Shown piece after piece: positions 36,353 to 47,950 of a stretch of DNA of 64,000 bases; position 1 is the stretch's first letter, and each line of letters begins with the position of its first letter. The notes under the pieces were generated by a model, which saw only the letters and a list, made by a program, of their open reading frames with translations, searched no databases and had not been told where the DNA came from. Location of the stretch: the NCBI GenBank assembly GCA_027924585.1, contig BSBM01001927.1, positions 514,160-578,159 on the forward strand. Reading direction: 5' to 3'. The translations under genes and the position numbers were made by a program. The stretch is from Larix kaempferi (lineage: Eukaryota > Streptophyta > Pinopsida > Pinales > Pinaceae).

Positions 36353-37977
36353 AAATAACTTTATTGCACTTGCTATAATATGTAACAAGATGGTGTTATA
36401 TATATATATATATATTACTTTATATTGATGCATTTTCATACATAACAATATCAATTTGCAAAGATATAATTGGATTAATTAATTAATTTGCACTTGAAAA
36501 TAGGATTTGGCTTTTCTTTCTAGAGATTGCCTTCAAAAATCCTAAAGATGTCTCTTACCTAGGTTACGATAATCACACACAATAATAATAATAATAATAA
36601 TAATGTTCTTAATCATGCTTCACATAGCCTACCATTAGCAATTAACTCATAATAATAATCCACTTCTACTAGTGAGCATAAGCTCATCTTGATGTGTAAT
36701 AGTAAGAGTTAACTCCCTCTTTAGATCATAGGATCTTGTTGATATTTTGCCATGATAAGTTCATAATGGATACTAGATAATTCAAAACCACTACTTTGAT
36801 GTTTTAGGATAGGCTTATGTTATTGGCTATTCACTTAAGCTAATAAACGAGTAAGGTTAACTCACTTTCGCTTGAGTGAAAATGTTCATAAGCTAATGAT
36901 CACAATTAACTTATCTTCAGGCCTTATAGGTACCAACATGACACCCAATCATCATGTGATCATTATCAACCAAATTCCCAAGGTTTCTCTAACCTCTGAT
37001 CTTTCTCGCTAGTGGATACCATCGCCCCTTTTTACAATTTCCTTGCACATTTATTCCCCTAGGTTATTTTATTAATTCTTAATTTGCATTTGATGTCAGC
37101 ATGATTTAGCTAGCGCATGGTTTCTACTATACAATCACAATGCTATCTAGTGCTAAAACATTCACTGGCGTGGCATTGGCCTTGAGATCCTGTCCATGAA
37201 CTAGTTTAGAATCACATTTACATCCTTGTATTTCAATTACAACAATTAGGGGTCAAGAGAGACAGATATTACAAGCATTCTTATTCCAAAAGGTTTCAAG
37301 AGAATGGTAAGGCTATTATGTTAATGCTTGTGAATAGAAATCTAGATGATAAATGTGATATATTCCTTTTTATGTTTCATTTAGAAGCATCAATTTTGAG
37401 TATGAATATGTGATGCTGGTGTTCTTTCAGGATTGGAGTCACTCCGATGGTTACATCAGGTTATTTGATTTCACGTGATCTTTATTGTACCAGAGTAGCT
37501 TAGGATAGATGCAGTTTCTTTTACTTAGATAGTTTTTGTTTACAATAATATAGTTTTGTTCTCTGAACAAATCAATATGGTGGAGAATTGTTCCATGTAA
37601 CTGAAACTTTTACTTTAGTTCTGTTTTTAATTTTGCAGGAAGAGGAAGATAATACAAGACATGTACTTAATGCCATAAATAAAATTCTTCCCATGAATAA
37701 AATTTATGTCATGTATAGAGAAGTTTTGTCAAGGAAGTGTCTTTCATAATTTTTATTTACTAGTCCCTTGAATACTTTTATGTGAACTCAACAACTTTCC
37801 ATTTATTCATCATTGGAAATGATCATTCAATCAACATGAGATTTTACTATCCTTTTTATTCTGGCTCTAGGTATACTTCTTAATATCCATTCAATGGATT
37901 AGGTATTTGTTTCTTGAAGCTAAGGAATACATTTGAAGGACACCACTACAATTATTGCTCTAATCTTTGGAAGATCT
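36353..37977 (+). repeat. Module A, copy 2, with a two-exon gene fragment
   Basis: This 1625 bp copy has a short (TA)n run near 36398-36415. Exon a is 37250-37306 and identical in translation to copy 1. Exon b begins at 37639 after TTTTGCAG (intron 332 bp), encodes EEEDNTRHVLNAINKILPM and ends at the same 'tcataa' stop as copy 1. The left boundary is the same 'aaataac' word, here preceded by 'gataacttcc'. Confidence 0.85.
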
Positions 37978-38113
37978 ATTTGCGCATCTATTTCTTGAGT
38001 TCATGTTCTTCTTCATCTTGTGCATATACTGCTTCAAAGTGCCTTCCATATACTTCTTCATAGTTCTGCAGGAATGTTGTATCCACTTTTACTTCAGTTG
38101 ATATCAATGACTC
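37976..38113 (-). pseudogene. Minus-strand 3'-terminal exon, module II copy 1
   Basis: In the frame ending at TAG 37978-37976 the text runs ESLISTEVKVDTTFLQNYEE, VYGRHFEAVYAQDEEEHELKK, then a TAG and MRK. The same frame and length (46 codons with the stop) occur at 51228-51091 and 62791-62654. It is charged and probably helical. An internal stop three codons before the end is present in copy 1 but not in copy 2, where it is Tyr. Confidence 0.5.
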
Positions 38114-38218
38114 ATACTAAATCAATTGACATCCTCTTTGACATAACCACTTGACATCATCTTTAGTTGACATCAATGACAACCAAAGCTTAACATGTAA
38201 TTCACCCAATTCTACACA

Positions 38219-38600
38219 CTATTCTTGGATTAATGAATCAATTTTAGAATTTTGAACAACAAGATCACTAAGCCCTTTTCTTATTTCCTTTTCAGAAATT
38301 TTTGAAAGTCCATCAAATTCTTCAGCCATTGAAGTCTTAGCATTAATTAAATTCAATTCATACTCTTCTTTAGTAAGGATTTTTTTTTCATGAACACTTA
38401 AGGGTCCATCCAATACCTTTATTGCATCGATAGACTTGAAGAAAACTTGGCTTCTTATTTCTCTCAATATATTTTAGGTTGAAACAATTGTTCCAAGACA
38501 TCAACATCCCATCTAGCTCTTACCTCTCTCAACCTTGAATTTGAAGGAAGATTCTCCTTTTGTAACATGTGCTCATTCATATCAGATAATCTTTGATGAA
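38219..38600 (-). pseudogene. Minus-strand coiled-coil-like exon, module II copy 1
   Basis: The text corresponds to the 116-codon frame of copy 2 (51692-51342): MNEHMLQKENLPSNSRLREV..., then REIRSQVFFKSIDAIKVLDG, KEEYELNLINAKTSMAEEFD and SEKEIRKGLSDLVVQNSKI. Copy 1 has a one-base shift near 38470 ('tatattttaggttgaaac' where copy 2 has 'tatattgtaggttgtaat'). Charged heptad-like spacing suggests a coiled coil. The family is not recognised. Confidence 0.5.
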
Positions 38601-38824
38601 AGTTTAAACATAACTTTTATAAAAATCTCGATACCAGGGTCATTGATTTAAAGACTTAGTTAGATAAATTCTCTTTTTGGTGAAAGTCGAAGAATTGCTC
38701 ACCAATTCCCATAGGTCCATTAAAAATTAATTTGGTCTTCAATATTAGTTTCCATTATCTGCCTAACACCTTACAACTTCCCTTGTTATTTCCTTGCCTT
38801 TGCAATATTTCCCAAACTATATTA

Positions 38825-39000
38825 TGAATATTCTTCCAATGCCTTGGTAGCATGTGGTTGCATAAATAATGGTTTGGGAGTCGATGTAGATTCCAGTTCA
38901 AGTATTCTCTTTTTCAATATGCAATTTTTTTTACTGTTAATGGATAGAATGTCTAAGCATTGCTCATGTAGTTTCAAAGCGCCTTATATTCCCAACTCCT
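38825..39000 (-). pseudogene. Minus-strand exon-like fragment, module II copy 1
   Basis: The text reads LKLHEQCLDILSINSKKN, then ILKKRILELESTSTPKPLFM and QPHATKALEEYS before a TAA. Copy 2 (52089-51883) continues past this point as EYSSGKIVKARKEQGQL. A Lys/Leu-rich helical stretch is followed by a more polar tail. It is probably part of the same gene as the coiled-coil exon. Confidence 0.45.
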
Positions 39001-40489
39001 TGACTTCTAGTATAGTATTATTATTCTAAAAAAGTTTCTATCCTTCCACTCTAACTCTTCCAATTTGCGGTTTCTTGTACTGTAGTAGGAAAAGTTGATT
39101 TATATAAGGTCCCTTTTTAAAGGGACACATCAATTTTTTTTAAGTACTTGTTCAACTGAATTTGTTAACTTGCAAAGGAAACATGCATCTTCTGAGAAAT
39201 TTTCAATAGAAATCGATTTGGGAAAAAAACCAACCTTTGCACAGGTAGGGATCCCCCCTCTATCTCTTATATGTAGAAGGAGGGCCTATTGTCATGCATC
39301 TCCAACTTTGGAAGAGAAAAGCATTGGCATTTCCTTCTATGGATTCTTGCTTCACAAAATCTTTGATAGAATTAGGTCACTATCTATTGTTGGATCTATT
39401 GGATGGAGGGAGGGAGGGAACGAAGTACCCAAACCATTTTTATTATGGCCTTGAAGGGAGAAAAGATTGAATTTTGACGGGAAATCCTAGCCTACTTAGT
39501 TAATAAATAAGGTTAAACCCTAAGCTCAGTCTCTAAGGGGCATATGAGATTCTATGGCTAATAGTAAAATAGGGACAAGAAAATTCCAAGTAATTCATAC
39601 ATTCATTCTAAGTTCCATGAGGCAGGGAGATCACGAGACATATCTTTGTTTCATCATTTTACCGTAGGATTTGTATTTTATTCTATTCAAAACCAAAACA
39701 TCAGTACTTATAGATTAACCATTAGAATTGGGTTAGATTTACCTCCATTTAATCATTATGACTATGAATTTCAAAAGTCAATGTAATTCAGATTTAAATA
39801 AGAGGTAGGTCACCCCACCATCAAGGCAAAAGCTATTTTTGCAATTGGGAAATCTGAGATCTGTCCTTTTTTTTTATGAAAGTTAGCACCAACGGGAATT
39901 TGTCCTGCAATCACATGGATCATTCTAAATCACGATTTAAACTCATGAAAACTATAGCCGCTAGTCAAATTTCCAAACAATGGAATCCAATATCTGGAAT
40001 TAAATGGTAGCAAGAAACAATATTTTGGAGCAAAAGTCGAAATGATCCAATTCTGCGACATATAATTCTAATAATCCCCTACCTCTCCTATTTAAAATCC
40101 ATTCTACAATGGTTTTAATTTATACATATGGAGAGAGGATAAATCGAAATGCATGGATCCAGCTCATATCCTCTATTGTTTGTGAAGATAACCAAAAACC
40201 CTTAATTTAATCCAACAACATGATTTGCCTCCTGAATAGGATCGAATCCAAACACAAATGCAAATTTACCTAAAAATCCTCTATACTTCTTATCTAATTG
40301 CTAAATTTAGAAATACCTGACCATTCATTTGTATTGCCAAATCACAATTTGTAGCAGTGGGGCTTCTTTTCCTGTGAAGAAGATGAGTAGGGGATATTTT
40401 TGGAAATTCTTTTTTCCCCATTTGCACAATCTTTCCCACTTTTTTTCCAATGTCCAAAAAACCTAGTATTTTCTAGAAGACTAATAATA

Positions 40490-40860
40490 TTGAATATCAC
40501 ATTAAAGATTACAAAAATTAAAATATTAAAAAGACTAATCTAAATGCCAAGATATAATATTAAAAGATAGAAAAATTAAAAAATTAAAAGTTTAGAACAT
40601 TAAAGTAATATTAAAATTTTAATAATTAAAATATTATAAGTTAAAAGATATAATAAACCAATATATGATATTAAAAGATTAAAGATTTAGAATATTAAAA
40701 CACTAAAGCAATGTTAAAGTATTAATAACTAAAAGATTTAAAGTTTAAAATTTTAAAACTTTAAAACTTTAAATTATCTTATCAAAGAATTAAAAAGTTA
40801 AAATTGGTTTAAAAACATTAAATTCAATTTTGGGTAACTCATGAAATCAACATAAAATCA
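40490..40860. repeat. AT-rich low-complexity tract, module II copy 1
   Basis: This consists of irregular 'attaaaaga', 'taaaagtttaga' and 'aaaatattaaaa' words. The counterpart in copy 2 lies at about 53600-54010. Confidence 0.8.
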
Positions 40861-41189
40861 TTAAGCTTAAAGTAATAATGAAATTATATAGTAGCTCATA
40901 GTGGGTGATTATCGTAGGGATATTACAGTAGCCGGTGACATCGGGTACATGGCATAATGCACGTAATATAGGTGTTATAACCTACTACCTTGTGATGACA
41001 GAATCAATTATTCACTTTTCTAGTTGCTAGTATATTCATTCATCTTCTGAATTAGCTACAATCTACTTCAAACATGCTCGTGGGTTGCTACGTTATATCA
41101 TCTTTAGAGGATATATTAATGAACTTTGGATTAATTTATATTAATTTATCTATTTAAGTTGTTATCGAGTCGGAATTTTAATCTAAATT

Positions 41190-41409
41190 AGTCATTTTTA
41201 GTTGTGCCACTTATTATTAAGCCATATCATTTATCCCACGACTAAATTAATCATTTTTAGTTGTGATCACTTAAAATTGTTCAAATTTGGTCATATTTCA
41301 CTTTAAAACACTATGGTGACCAATGTTTTTGGTTGTTTAGTTATTTATTTCGCATGGTGACCAATTTTTTTGGTCACTTGGTCATTTATCGCCCATTTTT
41401 CTACTAGTG
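41190..41409 (-). mobile_element. CACTA-type transposon terminus, copy 1
   Basis: Read on the minus strand, the sequence starting at 41409 is CACTAGTAGAAAAATGGGCG, which resembles the terminal inverted repeat of plant CACTA (En/Spm) elements (CACTA...AGAAAA). Sub-terminal repeats follow: 'atggtgaccaatttttt' / 'atggtgaccaatgttttt', and two copies of 'atttttagttgtg'. The end abuts an interrupted minus-strand exon. I did not find a matching opposite end or a 3-bp target duplication, so the element is partial or its other end has decayed. Confidence 0.6.
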
Positions 41410-42006
41410 CTTGAATCTTCTCTCTGCTCTCTCAACACCAGCTTCAACACTATTAACCTCCTCCATGGACGATATTACTACCTTCCGCAAGGTGAAAGCA
41501 TCACCCCAATATTTTCCCTTGGGCGTGAGGGGTTTACTCCTCCATTCCAATATAGTTCAGAGGTAGAAACCCAAATTCAACCAACAAGTTTTGATCTGTA
41601 GAGGAACTTCTTTCAATAGTCTTCCTCTTGCTCCTTTCTTGAGTTCATCTTCGGATTTCAATGCAGATTGGTTGTTTTCAACTGTAAATTCCAAAATATA
41701 GCTAAATAGAGTATTTTCTACCCAAAAATCAACGGCTATGGTCAGAGGTGAGTTTAGTTAATTTAACTTCAACGTATCTTTGGGAGTCCACTCAACAATC
41801 TTTCTCAGTTTGTTGCGATACTCAGATGCTTCCACAAGTCGTTGCAACCACCACACTAGGTTTACTGGAAGCTCAATCCACAAAACTTCGTATTGGTATA
41901 GAGGTGGACCTCCGTAGAAAAGATATTTTTTGAACTTGGCTACTTCCCACCCTCGTAGTTCAATGTCATGGGTTGCAAAATCATCAACCTTCTTCTCCCA
42001 ACAATC
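41410..42006 (-). pseudogene. Interrupted 597-nt exon of an unrecognised gene, copy 1
   Basis: The minus-strand exon starts after acceptor AAATCTAG at 42007 and runs exactly 199 codons to the CACTA junction. Text includes DCWEKKVDDFATHDIELRGW, VLWIELPVNLVWWLQRLVEA, EYRNKLRKIVEWTPKD, FWVENTLFSYILEFTVENN and SSMEEVNSVEAGVERAERRF. Two in-frame stops are present (after KLN and after FYL). The copy at 54530-55126 has the same length and mostly the same text. Conservation of protein-like wording, rather than random drift, argues that this was a coding exon. I do not recognise the family. Confidence 0.6.
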
Positions 42007-42145
42007 CTAGATTTGGCTTATTACACCAAAGTATCCATACATATAACAGGGTCCTATTAAGAACCAGGTCCCGGCAACAGAACCATTTGTTGGTGCAAAA
42101 TTGAGACTAGGGTTCTTATGCACAGGTTAACAAAAGGGTGCCATT

Positions 42146-42544
42146 GTACGGTCTAGTGTGCTAGCATTTTCAATCCCCTTAAGGGGGAAGGTCTCACCCG
42201 AAGCACAACCAGAAGGTCTCACTCGAAGCACAACCAAGACCAACATAAGATAAGGATCGGTTAACTGTATGGTTGTGGTTGAGGATTTACAGTAACAAGC
42301 ATTGCAACATCATCCAAACAACTATACTACAAGAAAACTTAATTGCGTTCATTATTCATTCAACTAAACCATAACGATAAACATAAATAAACAGAACAGA
42401 GACATTCACAACAAAAAAATTTAAAGGGGCCCAATAAGCCTTCTCGTTATATCAGTCATATCTTCATTACAACCATTTACATCATGGCTCTAAGCCTTAA
42501 AGTCACCGTAGAATTATCTATCGCGGGATATACCCTCGTATAGG
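42146..42544. other. Single-copy stretch left of the gypsy element
   Basis: This sequence is not shared with the other duplication units. It contains a 25-26 bp tandem pair, 'aaggtctcac(c/t)cgaagca' followed by 'caacca(g/a)', at about 42188-42240. It may belong to whichever event introduced the retroelement. Confidence 0.5.
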
Positions 42545-42552
42545 CATTGAGA

Positions 42553-42960
42553 ATGTGCATTGATTTTATATCTCTAAACAAAAAGACAATCAAGAATAGA
42601 TATCCCATCCCAAGAATATATGAGCTCATGGATGAGCTACATGGAGCAAAATTCTTCTCAAAAATTGATCTTAGATCTGGTTACCATCAAATTCGAATGA
42701 ATGAGGAGGATGTATAGAAAACAACTTTCAAATGTCACTATGGCCATTTTGAGTTTCTTGTCATGCCTTTTGGTTTGACCAATGCTCCAGCCACATTTCA
42801 ATCATGCATGAATCGAATATTTTTCAAGTAGCTCCGTAAGTTTGTTTTGGTTTTCTTTGATGACATTTTGATTTACAGTAAAACATGGGAGGAACACTTG
42901 CACCATCTAGAAGTTGTCTTGAAAATTTTGCATTAACAATCTTTGTATGCTAAGTTTTCC
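42553..42960 (+). pseudogene. Reverse transcriptase domain (partial)
   Basis: The frame opens with the sub-N-terminal RT text [20 protein letters not shown], then [38 protein letters not shown] and VFFDDILIYS. FFDD stands where plant gypsy elements have a (Y/F)xDD catalytic motif. In-frame stops occur at 42715-42717, 42829-42831 and 42934-42936. The fingers region before 'RMC(I/V)D' is missing, so the break is within RT. Confidence 0.85.
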
Positions 42961-43824
42961 AAGTGTGAATTTGGGTTGAAAGAAGTTTTATATCTTGGGA
43001 ACATCAATGGACAAGATGGAGTGAAGGTGCACTTGGAAAAATTAAGAGCTATTCTTGAATGGCCATCACCCAAAAACATCACAGCATTGAGAGGCTTCAT
43101 TGGAATATGCACTTACTATAGAAAGTTTGTGAAGGGGTTCTCCAAATTGACTGCTCCACTTACTGATTTGACCAAGAAGGATGCTTTAAAATGGGATGAA
43201 GAGGCTGAAAAGGATTTCCAAAGAATGAAAGAGGTAATGAGTAGTTGTCCAGTACTTGCATTACCTGATTTTTCTAAACCATTTGTCTTGGAATGTGATG
43301 CATCAGGAGAAGGGATAGGGGCAGTCCTAAAACAAAATCAACACCCCATAGCTTTTGAGAGCAGAAAGTTGCATCCACATGAGAAACTCTACTCCATTTA
43401 TGACAAATAAATGTTAGCCATCATGCATGCCTTGGCCAAGTTTAGACAATATTTGGTGGGAAACAAGTTTGTAGTCAAAACTGATCATAACAGTTTGAAG
43501 CATTTTCTCACACAAAAGGATCTCAATGAAAGGCAACAAAAGTGGGTAATCAAAGTCCAAGATTTTGATTTTGACATTGAATATGTTAAGGGGAAGAATA
43601 ATATTGTAGCAGATGTATTATCTAGAAGACCATCATTTTCTCTTATGGACATTTCAAAAGATTGGAAAAATATGCTAATAGTTGAATATTCCAAAGATAG
43701 TTTTGTTTGTGATGTGTTAGATGGGGTCAAAGGTGATGACATGTACAATATTTTGGATGGTATAATCTACTATAAGGATATAATATACTTGGTTCATGGT
43801 TCGAATCTTAAGCACAATATTTAG
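42943..43824 (+). pseudogene. RT thumb and RNase H of the gypsy polyprotein
   Basis: Two frames in the same phase (42943-43410 and 43411-43824) are split by one TAA at 43408-43410. The first holds the connection region (EWPSPKNITALRGFIGICTY and FVKGFSKLTAPLTDLTKKD) and the start of RNase H with the catalytic Asp in LECDASGEGIGAVL. The second carries the rest (MLAIMHALAKFRQYLVGNKF, KTDHNSLKHFL, ADVLSRRPS). A TAG ends it at 43822-43824. The degree of preservation suggests the element died fairly recently compared with the gag remnant near 27 kb. Confidence 0.85.
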
Positions 43825-44388
43825 AAGGAAGCTCATGATTCTCCTTTAGCAAACCATCCTGGTTTTTTCAGAACATATAGGAAATTAAGGGAAAGGTTCT
43901 TTTGGAAAGGGCTGAAAGAAGATGTTCTAAAATATGTGAATGAATGCAAGTTATGTCAGAAAAAAAAATCTAAACATACACATCATGTTGGTCTATTGCA
44001 ACCATTTCCCATTCCACAACAAAAATGGGAAAGTGTCTCCATGGATTTCATCACAAGTTTTCCCAAGGATTTGGGTAAGGATTGCATTTATGTTGTGGTG
44101 GATAGACTCACCAAATTTGCTCATTTCTTTGTTGTTACATCATATTTTATTGCTGCACAAGTGGTTGATCTATTCTTTCAAGAAATTTTCAGATTGCATG
44201 GACTTCCCAAGAACATTGTGAGTGATAAAGATAGTAGATTTATGAGTGCATTTTGGCAAGAAATTTTCAAGTTGGTGGGCATTCAATTGACTCCAAGCAC
44301 AAGCTATCATCCTCAAACTGATGTCCAAACAGAGATAGTGAATCAACGGTTGGAGGGGTACTTGAGGAACTATGTTGGTGAGCAGTAG
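43825..44388 (+). pseudogene. Integrase of the gypsy polyprotein
   Basis: The phase of the upstream domains continues. The zinc-binding HHCC region is visible (HDSPLANHPG, ending CKLCQKKK). The catalytic core follows with Asp in SMDFITSFPK, Asp in IVSDKDSRFMSAFWQ and Glu in PQTDVQTEIVNQRLEGYLR. All three DDE positions are present. A TAG at 44386-44388 ends the frame. A one-base shift follows at about 44430-44440, after which the integrase C-terminal part is read in the next frame. Confidence 0.85.
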
Positions 44389-44416
44389 AAAACATGGGTG
44401 AAATGGCTACACTTGG

Positions 44417-45046
44417 GTGAGTTTTTCTACAACTAATTTTCATATGTCCATTGGCATGTCTCCTCTCAAAGCACTTTATGGTTATGAAGCACTCACATTT
44501 GTTGAGCACATATTTGTTCATAGTAGAGCCCCAAAAGCCAAGGATTGGGTGGAGGATAGTCAAAATATTTTGAAACTTCTAAAAGACAATTTGCAGGTTG
44601 CCCAAAATCAACAGAAACAGTATGTGGATAAACATAGGGTGGAAATAAATTTTCAAGTGAATGATTTGGTCTATTTGAGGCTACAACCATATAAACGAAC
44701 ATCCTTGAAAGTGAGAGGATAAGAAAATCTCAAACCAAGATATTATGGTCCATATAAGGTAGTTTGAAAAATTGGGGAGGTGGCTTATGAGTTGGAACTT
44801 CCGAAAGGAAGAAAAATCCACAATGTGTTTCATGTTTCATGGCTTAATAAGGCTATTGGTCAGCAAATATATGTTTCAGAAACCCTCCATCCATTAGATG
44901 ATGAAGGACAACTCATACTTATTCCAGAAAAAAATTTGAAGACAAGAGAAAGGAAATTGAGGAGCAGAACCATAAGGGAGTATTTGGTACAATGGAAAGA
45001 TTTGCCAAGTGAGGATGCCACATGGGAGGAGGAACAAATTTTATAG
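44417..45046 (+). pseudogene. Integrase C-terminus and chromodomain
   Basis: In the shifted frame, 44417-44722 holds the core end and GPY-type module (MSPLKALYGYEALTF and VNDLVYLRLQPYKRTSLK). After TAA at 44720-44722 and a TGA before 44780, frame 44780-45046 continues: YELELPKGRKIHNVFHVSWL, then a chromodomain-like end REYLVQWKDLPSEDATWEEE. The YLVQWK...WE signature is that of plant chromovirus chromodomains, which target integration to modified histones. Confidence 0.8.
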
Positions 45047-45083
45047 AATCCTAATTTGGAATTGCTTGAGGGCAAGCAATCTT

Positions 45084-46930
45084 GGGTGGGGAGGACCATA
45101 ATGTCCCCATTCAAATAAATCTCAAAAAGAGAAAATTCCACCAATCTGCTAGTTTCCTAGGTTGGGGTGGAAACATTAGATTTGTAATAAGGGAACTATA
45201 AAACCCCAAATGGACATTAGCTTGAACAAATATATTAAATGGGGAATAAATAATTAATTAAGATAGGAAAATAAGGTGGCACTTGGTCATGAGGACACAT
45301 GGGAGGTGTGGGGCCCATTTAAGCAAGATTCCCCATGCCACATGGCATTCCACTCTTATCCATTCGAATCCAAGGTGGAGTACACATTCTTGGGGGAGTT
45401 GGAAGGTCAATATACTTGGCATGACTCAATGAAGGTCAAATTGGAGTGGAAGAGTAACTCCCATGGAAGAGGAAGAGGCATTTGAGAGAAATTGGGACAC
45501 TTGGGCTAGATTCCACACAGGGTCTTCACTTAGTGAAACTATGCCATAGAGTCTCCATTCATGGGATATTAAATAATACCCTTAATTTCATGAGATACTT
45601 ATAAATACCTACCAAAACCCTTTTGTTGAACCCCCTTCCCAATACCTATTTCCAATTTAAAAACCCTATTTTTTGCATTATATTACCTATTTTTACTAGA
45701 CACCCCTTTTTATATCCCCCAAATACCTACAAACCCCCTATATCCTACTCCCCGCCACCCATTACCTACAATATATTGACCTTATTTTTCACAATTTAAA
45801 AACTCCCCTTTATGAATGAACGTGATAAGATATTGGTCAACAAGGTGAATCCCCTATGAGATTCCATAGCTTCTATGACAACAATGATAAAGATGATATG
45901 CCACCGATGACACAAATCAGACCTGATTGTTGACATCTGACATATATGACATGTCAGGGATAAAAATAGCCTCCAAGAGGGCGCACGAGGGAGTTAGGGC
46001 AGCCACGGAGTCACCCATTCGAATTGAGTGAAGGAGGAGTCTAGGAATGGAGAAACAAGTGGCACACATTGGAATCTCGTCCCAATTCGAGTTGGCATGA
46101 AGCTCATGGATGGAATTCGAGTTAAGGAATCATTTGGAACTTTATAAAAGTCAATAACAAAGAAGGAGACCAGATTTTGATCATTTCTCATTTTGCATAT
46201 TGGAGAGCATAGCTTGTCCATGCTAGTGGAGTGTTTACTCTACTTGCTTTAGTACCAATTTCGAGGGTGAAAGATTTCCATCCTAATTTGCAATTGGAGA
46301 GGCCATTCATACCTTTCATTTGGAGCTACAATGGAGTCATTTGTTGCAGGTTGAATCTACAAGGTTGCTCGTGACATTCTCATCCTCAACTTGCTTCCAC
46401 ACCTTTCTCACTTTTCTCTTCATATTTTGGCTCTTAGCGCACTTGGTGAGATGTTGTTCTCTTTGGCTCTTGTGGCCCCATTTATTTGTAATATTATGTA
46501 TTTACTCTGTATTTTCTGCTCAAAAGATCCTCAGGTCGAAATACCAATTGAAACCAGCTCAAAATACCAAACAATATGTAAATGGTGCCATTTTCCTGAT
46601 ATCCTGTTATGAAAGCTTGAAGTTGCTTTATTTCGACTTGTATTAGCTCATATCTGTAATTTTTATGATGTATGGAGAGTCATTAATGTCTTGAAGAAGT
46701 TTCATATACATTGCATAAGCATTTGGAACATAAATCTCGAATTTCATGGCAAATGGTGAAGTTTCCTATCATTTCCCCATATGTGAAGACATGTCCACAA
46801 ACCTCTGATTTATGGGAGTTACGGAAGCCTATAGAAACTGATTGATGATTCATTTGGGATCCCATTGAAGTCCTTTATCAGTACCATGTCCCTGTTCTGA
46901 AATTTGGAAAGGTCGTACAACATTTATATT
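45084..46930 (+). repeat. Polypurine tract and probable 3' LTR
   Basis: A purine-rich tract (GGGTGGGGAGG, 45084-45094) lies 38 bases after the polyprotein stop. The sequence TGTCCCC at 45102 is a plausible LTR start, and 'ttatattca' at about 46930, next to module P copy 2, is a plausible end in CA. This gives about 1.83 kb. No second LTR is in the window to confirm it. The 60-108-codon frames within (for example 46320-46646) have no recognised domain and are not called. Confidence 0.5.
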
Positions 46931-47950
46931 CAAGTATATCATTCTTTTACAAGTTTTATTTAAATATATATTCAATAACTTATCAAATCAACTTAAACTA
47001 ATATTAATGTTAACAAAACAATTATATAATGTTTGAAGTCAACTCTCCAAAGGGAGAGAGTGTCTACTTCTTTCAATGACAATAATATTATTTAAACTCT
47101 TAAGGTCAGCTTTCCAAGAGATAAACTACCCTCTTTACAAAATGAATTAAAACAATAATTCATATCTAGAGTCAAATATGTTTAATGAGGAGTTTCTCTC
47201 TTCTCAATATTAGATTTATCTAAACAATAAACATAAATTTGGATTCATCTTCTTTCCAAATAGAGAGACACTCACTTCATTTATCAACCATAACCATAAT
47301 TCTAGAGTCGTCTTCTCTTCCAAAAGAGACACACTCTCTTCATTCAATAGTTTTGTATACATGGGATTGGTTGTCCCTCTATTCACACATCTCGTAAACA
47401 CACATCTCGTAAACAGTAATGTTAACAAGAGATGGAATCAATGTTAACAGTAGACATGTTAACATTTCCATAGAGGATCACTCCTCTATTCCAACAAAAG
47501 ACCTCATATAGAGAACATTTTGGTCTTCCTCAATGGTGATATTTTTAATCAATAGCAAGCATAACAAAGTACTTATACAAAACTAGAGTAGAATGGATGG
47601 AGCCGGTCTTCCCTTTGGAGGCTGCTCCTCTTTTTCTTTGCAATTCGTAACAGCATACCATATAAACAAAAACAAATATTTTCCACAAACAACACACAAA
47701 AAGAGGTCGGATTTCTATAGAGACCGACCCTCACTTTCATTGATAACCAGCAATCCCTCGTGGAAGTTGGCTCCCGCTTTTCTCCATGAGCCCCCCCTTT
47801 CAAAAGGTGTTACGGTTCAATCTCCTTTTCTTTAGGCCATAACCAATTAAACAATTTACTAAAAAGGAATACCCTAAGGGAATGAATGAATGGTTATGTT
47901 TTGTAATATTTGAATACTTATTGTTTTAAAAAAATATCCATTCAATATAT
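46931..47950 (+). repeat. Module P, copy 2
   Basis: This copy starts at the same 'caagtatatcattc' word as copy 1 and matches it to the 'aaataac' junction. It includes the extra piece at about 47570-47650 absent from copy 1, and a local duplication of 'acacatctcgtaaac' near 47395. A 76-codon minus frame (47803-47573) has protein-like text (LRIAKKKRSSLQREDRLHPF) also present in copy 3, but it is not recognised. Confidence 0.85.

Larger units (their letters stand above)
37978..42145 (+). repeat. Module II, copy 1 (about 4168 bp)
   Basis: This module extends from 'atttgcgcatc' just after A2 to 'ggtgccatt', where similarity to copy 2 (51093-55266) stops. It contains minus-strand exon-like pieces of an unrecognised gene, an AT-rich (attaaaaga)-type low-complexity tract (about 40490-40860) and a CACTA-type terminus (41394-41409). 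A third copy starts at 62656 and leaves the window. Confidence 0.88.
42545..46930 (+). mobile_element. 5'-truncated Ty3/gypsy chromovirus-type retrotransposon
   Basis: The element begins abruptly inside reverse transcriptase and continues through RNase H, integrase and a chromodomain. A polypurine tract and a probable 3' LTR follow. The order RT-RNaseH-integrase-chromodomain is that of plant chromoviruses in the Ty3/gypsy group. The 5' LTR, gag and protease are absent. The element sits between module II copy 1 and module P copy 2. It is inactive because of stops and a frameshift. Confidence 0.85.

Noticed and set aside
31085-37977. A1-I-A2 as an LTR retrotransposon with A as its LTRs
   Set aside because: A does not begin TG or end CA, and module I shows no primer-binding site, polypurine tract or pol domains. 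A also occurs next to module II. A segmental array fits better.
46320-46646. 108-codon frame in the region after the gypsy polyprotein
   Set aside because: It lies inside the probable 3' LTR and is hydrophobic, AT-derived text without a domain.
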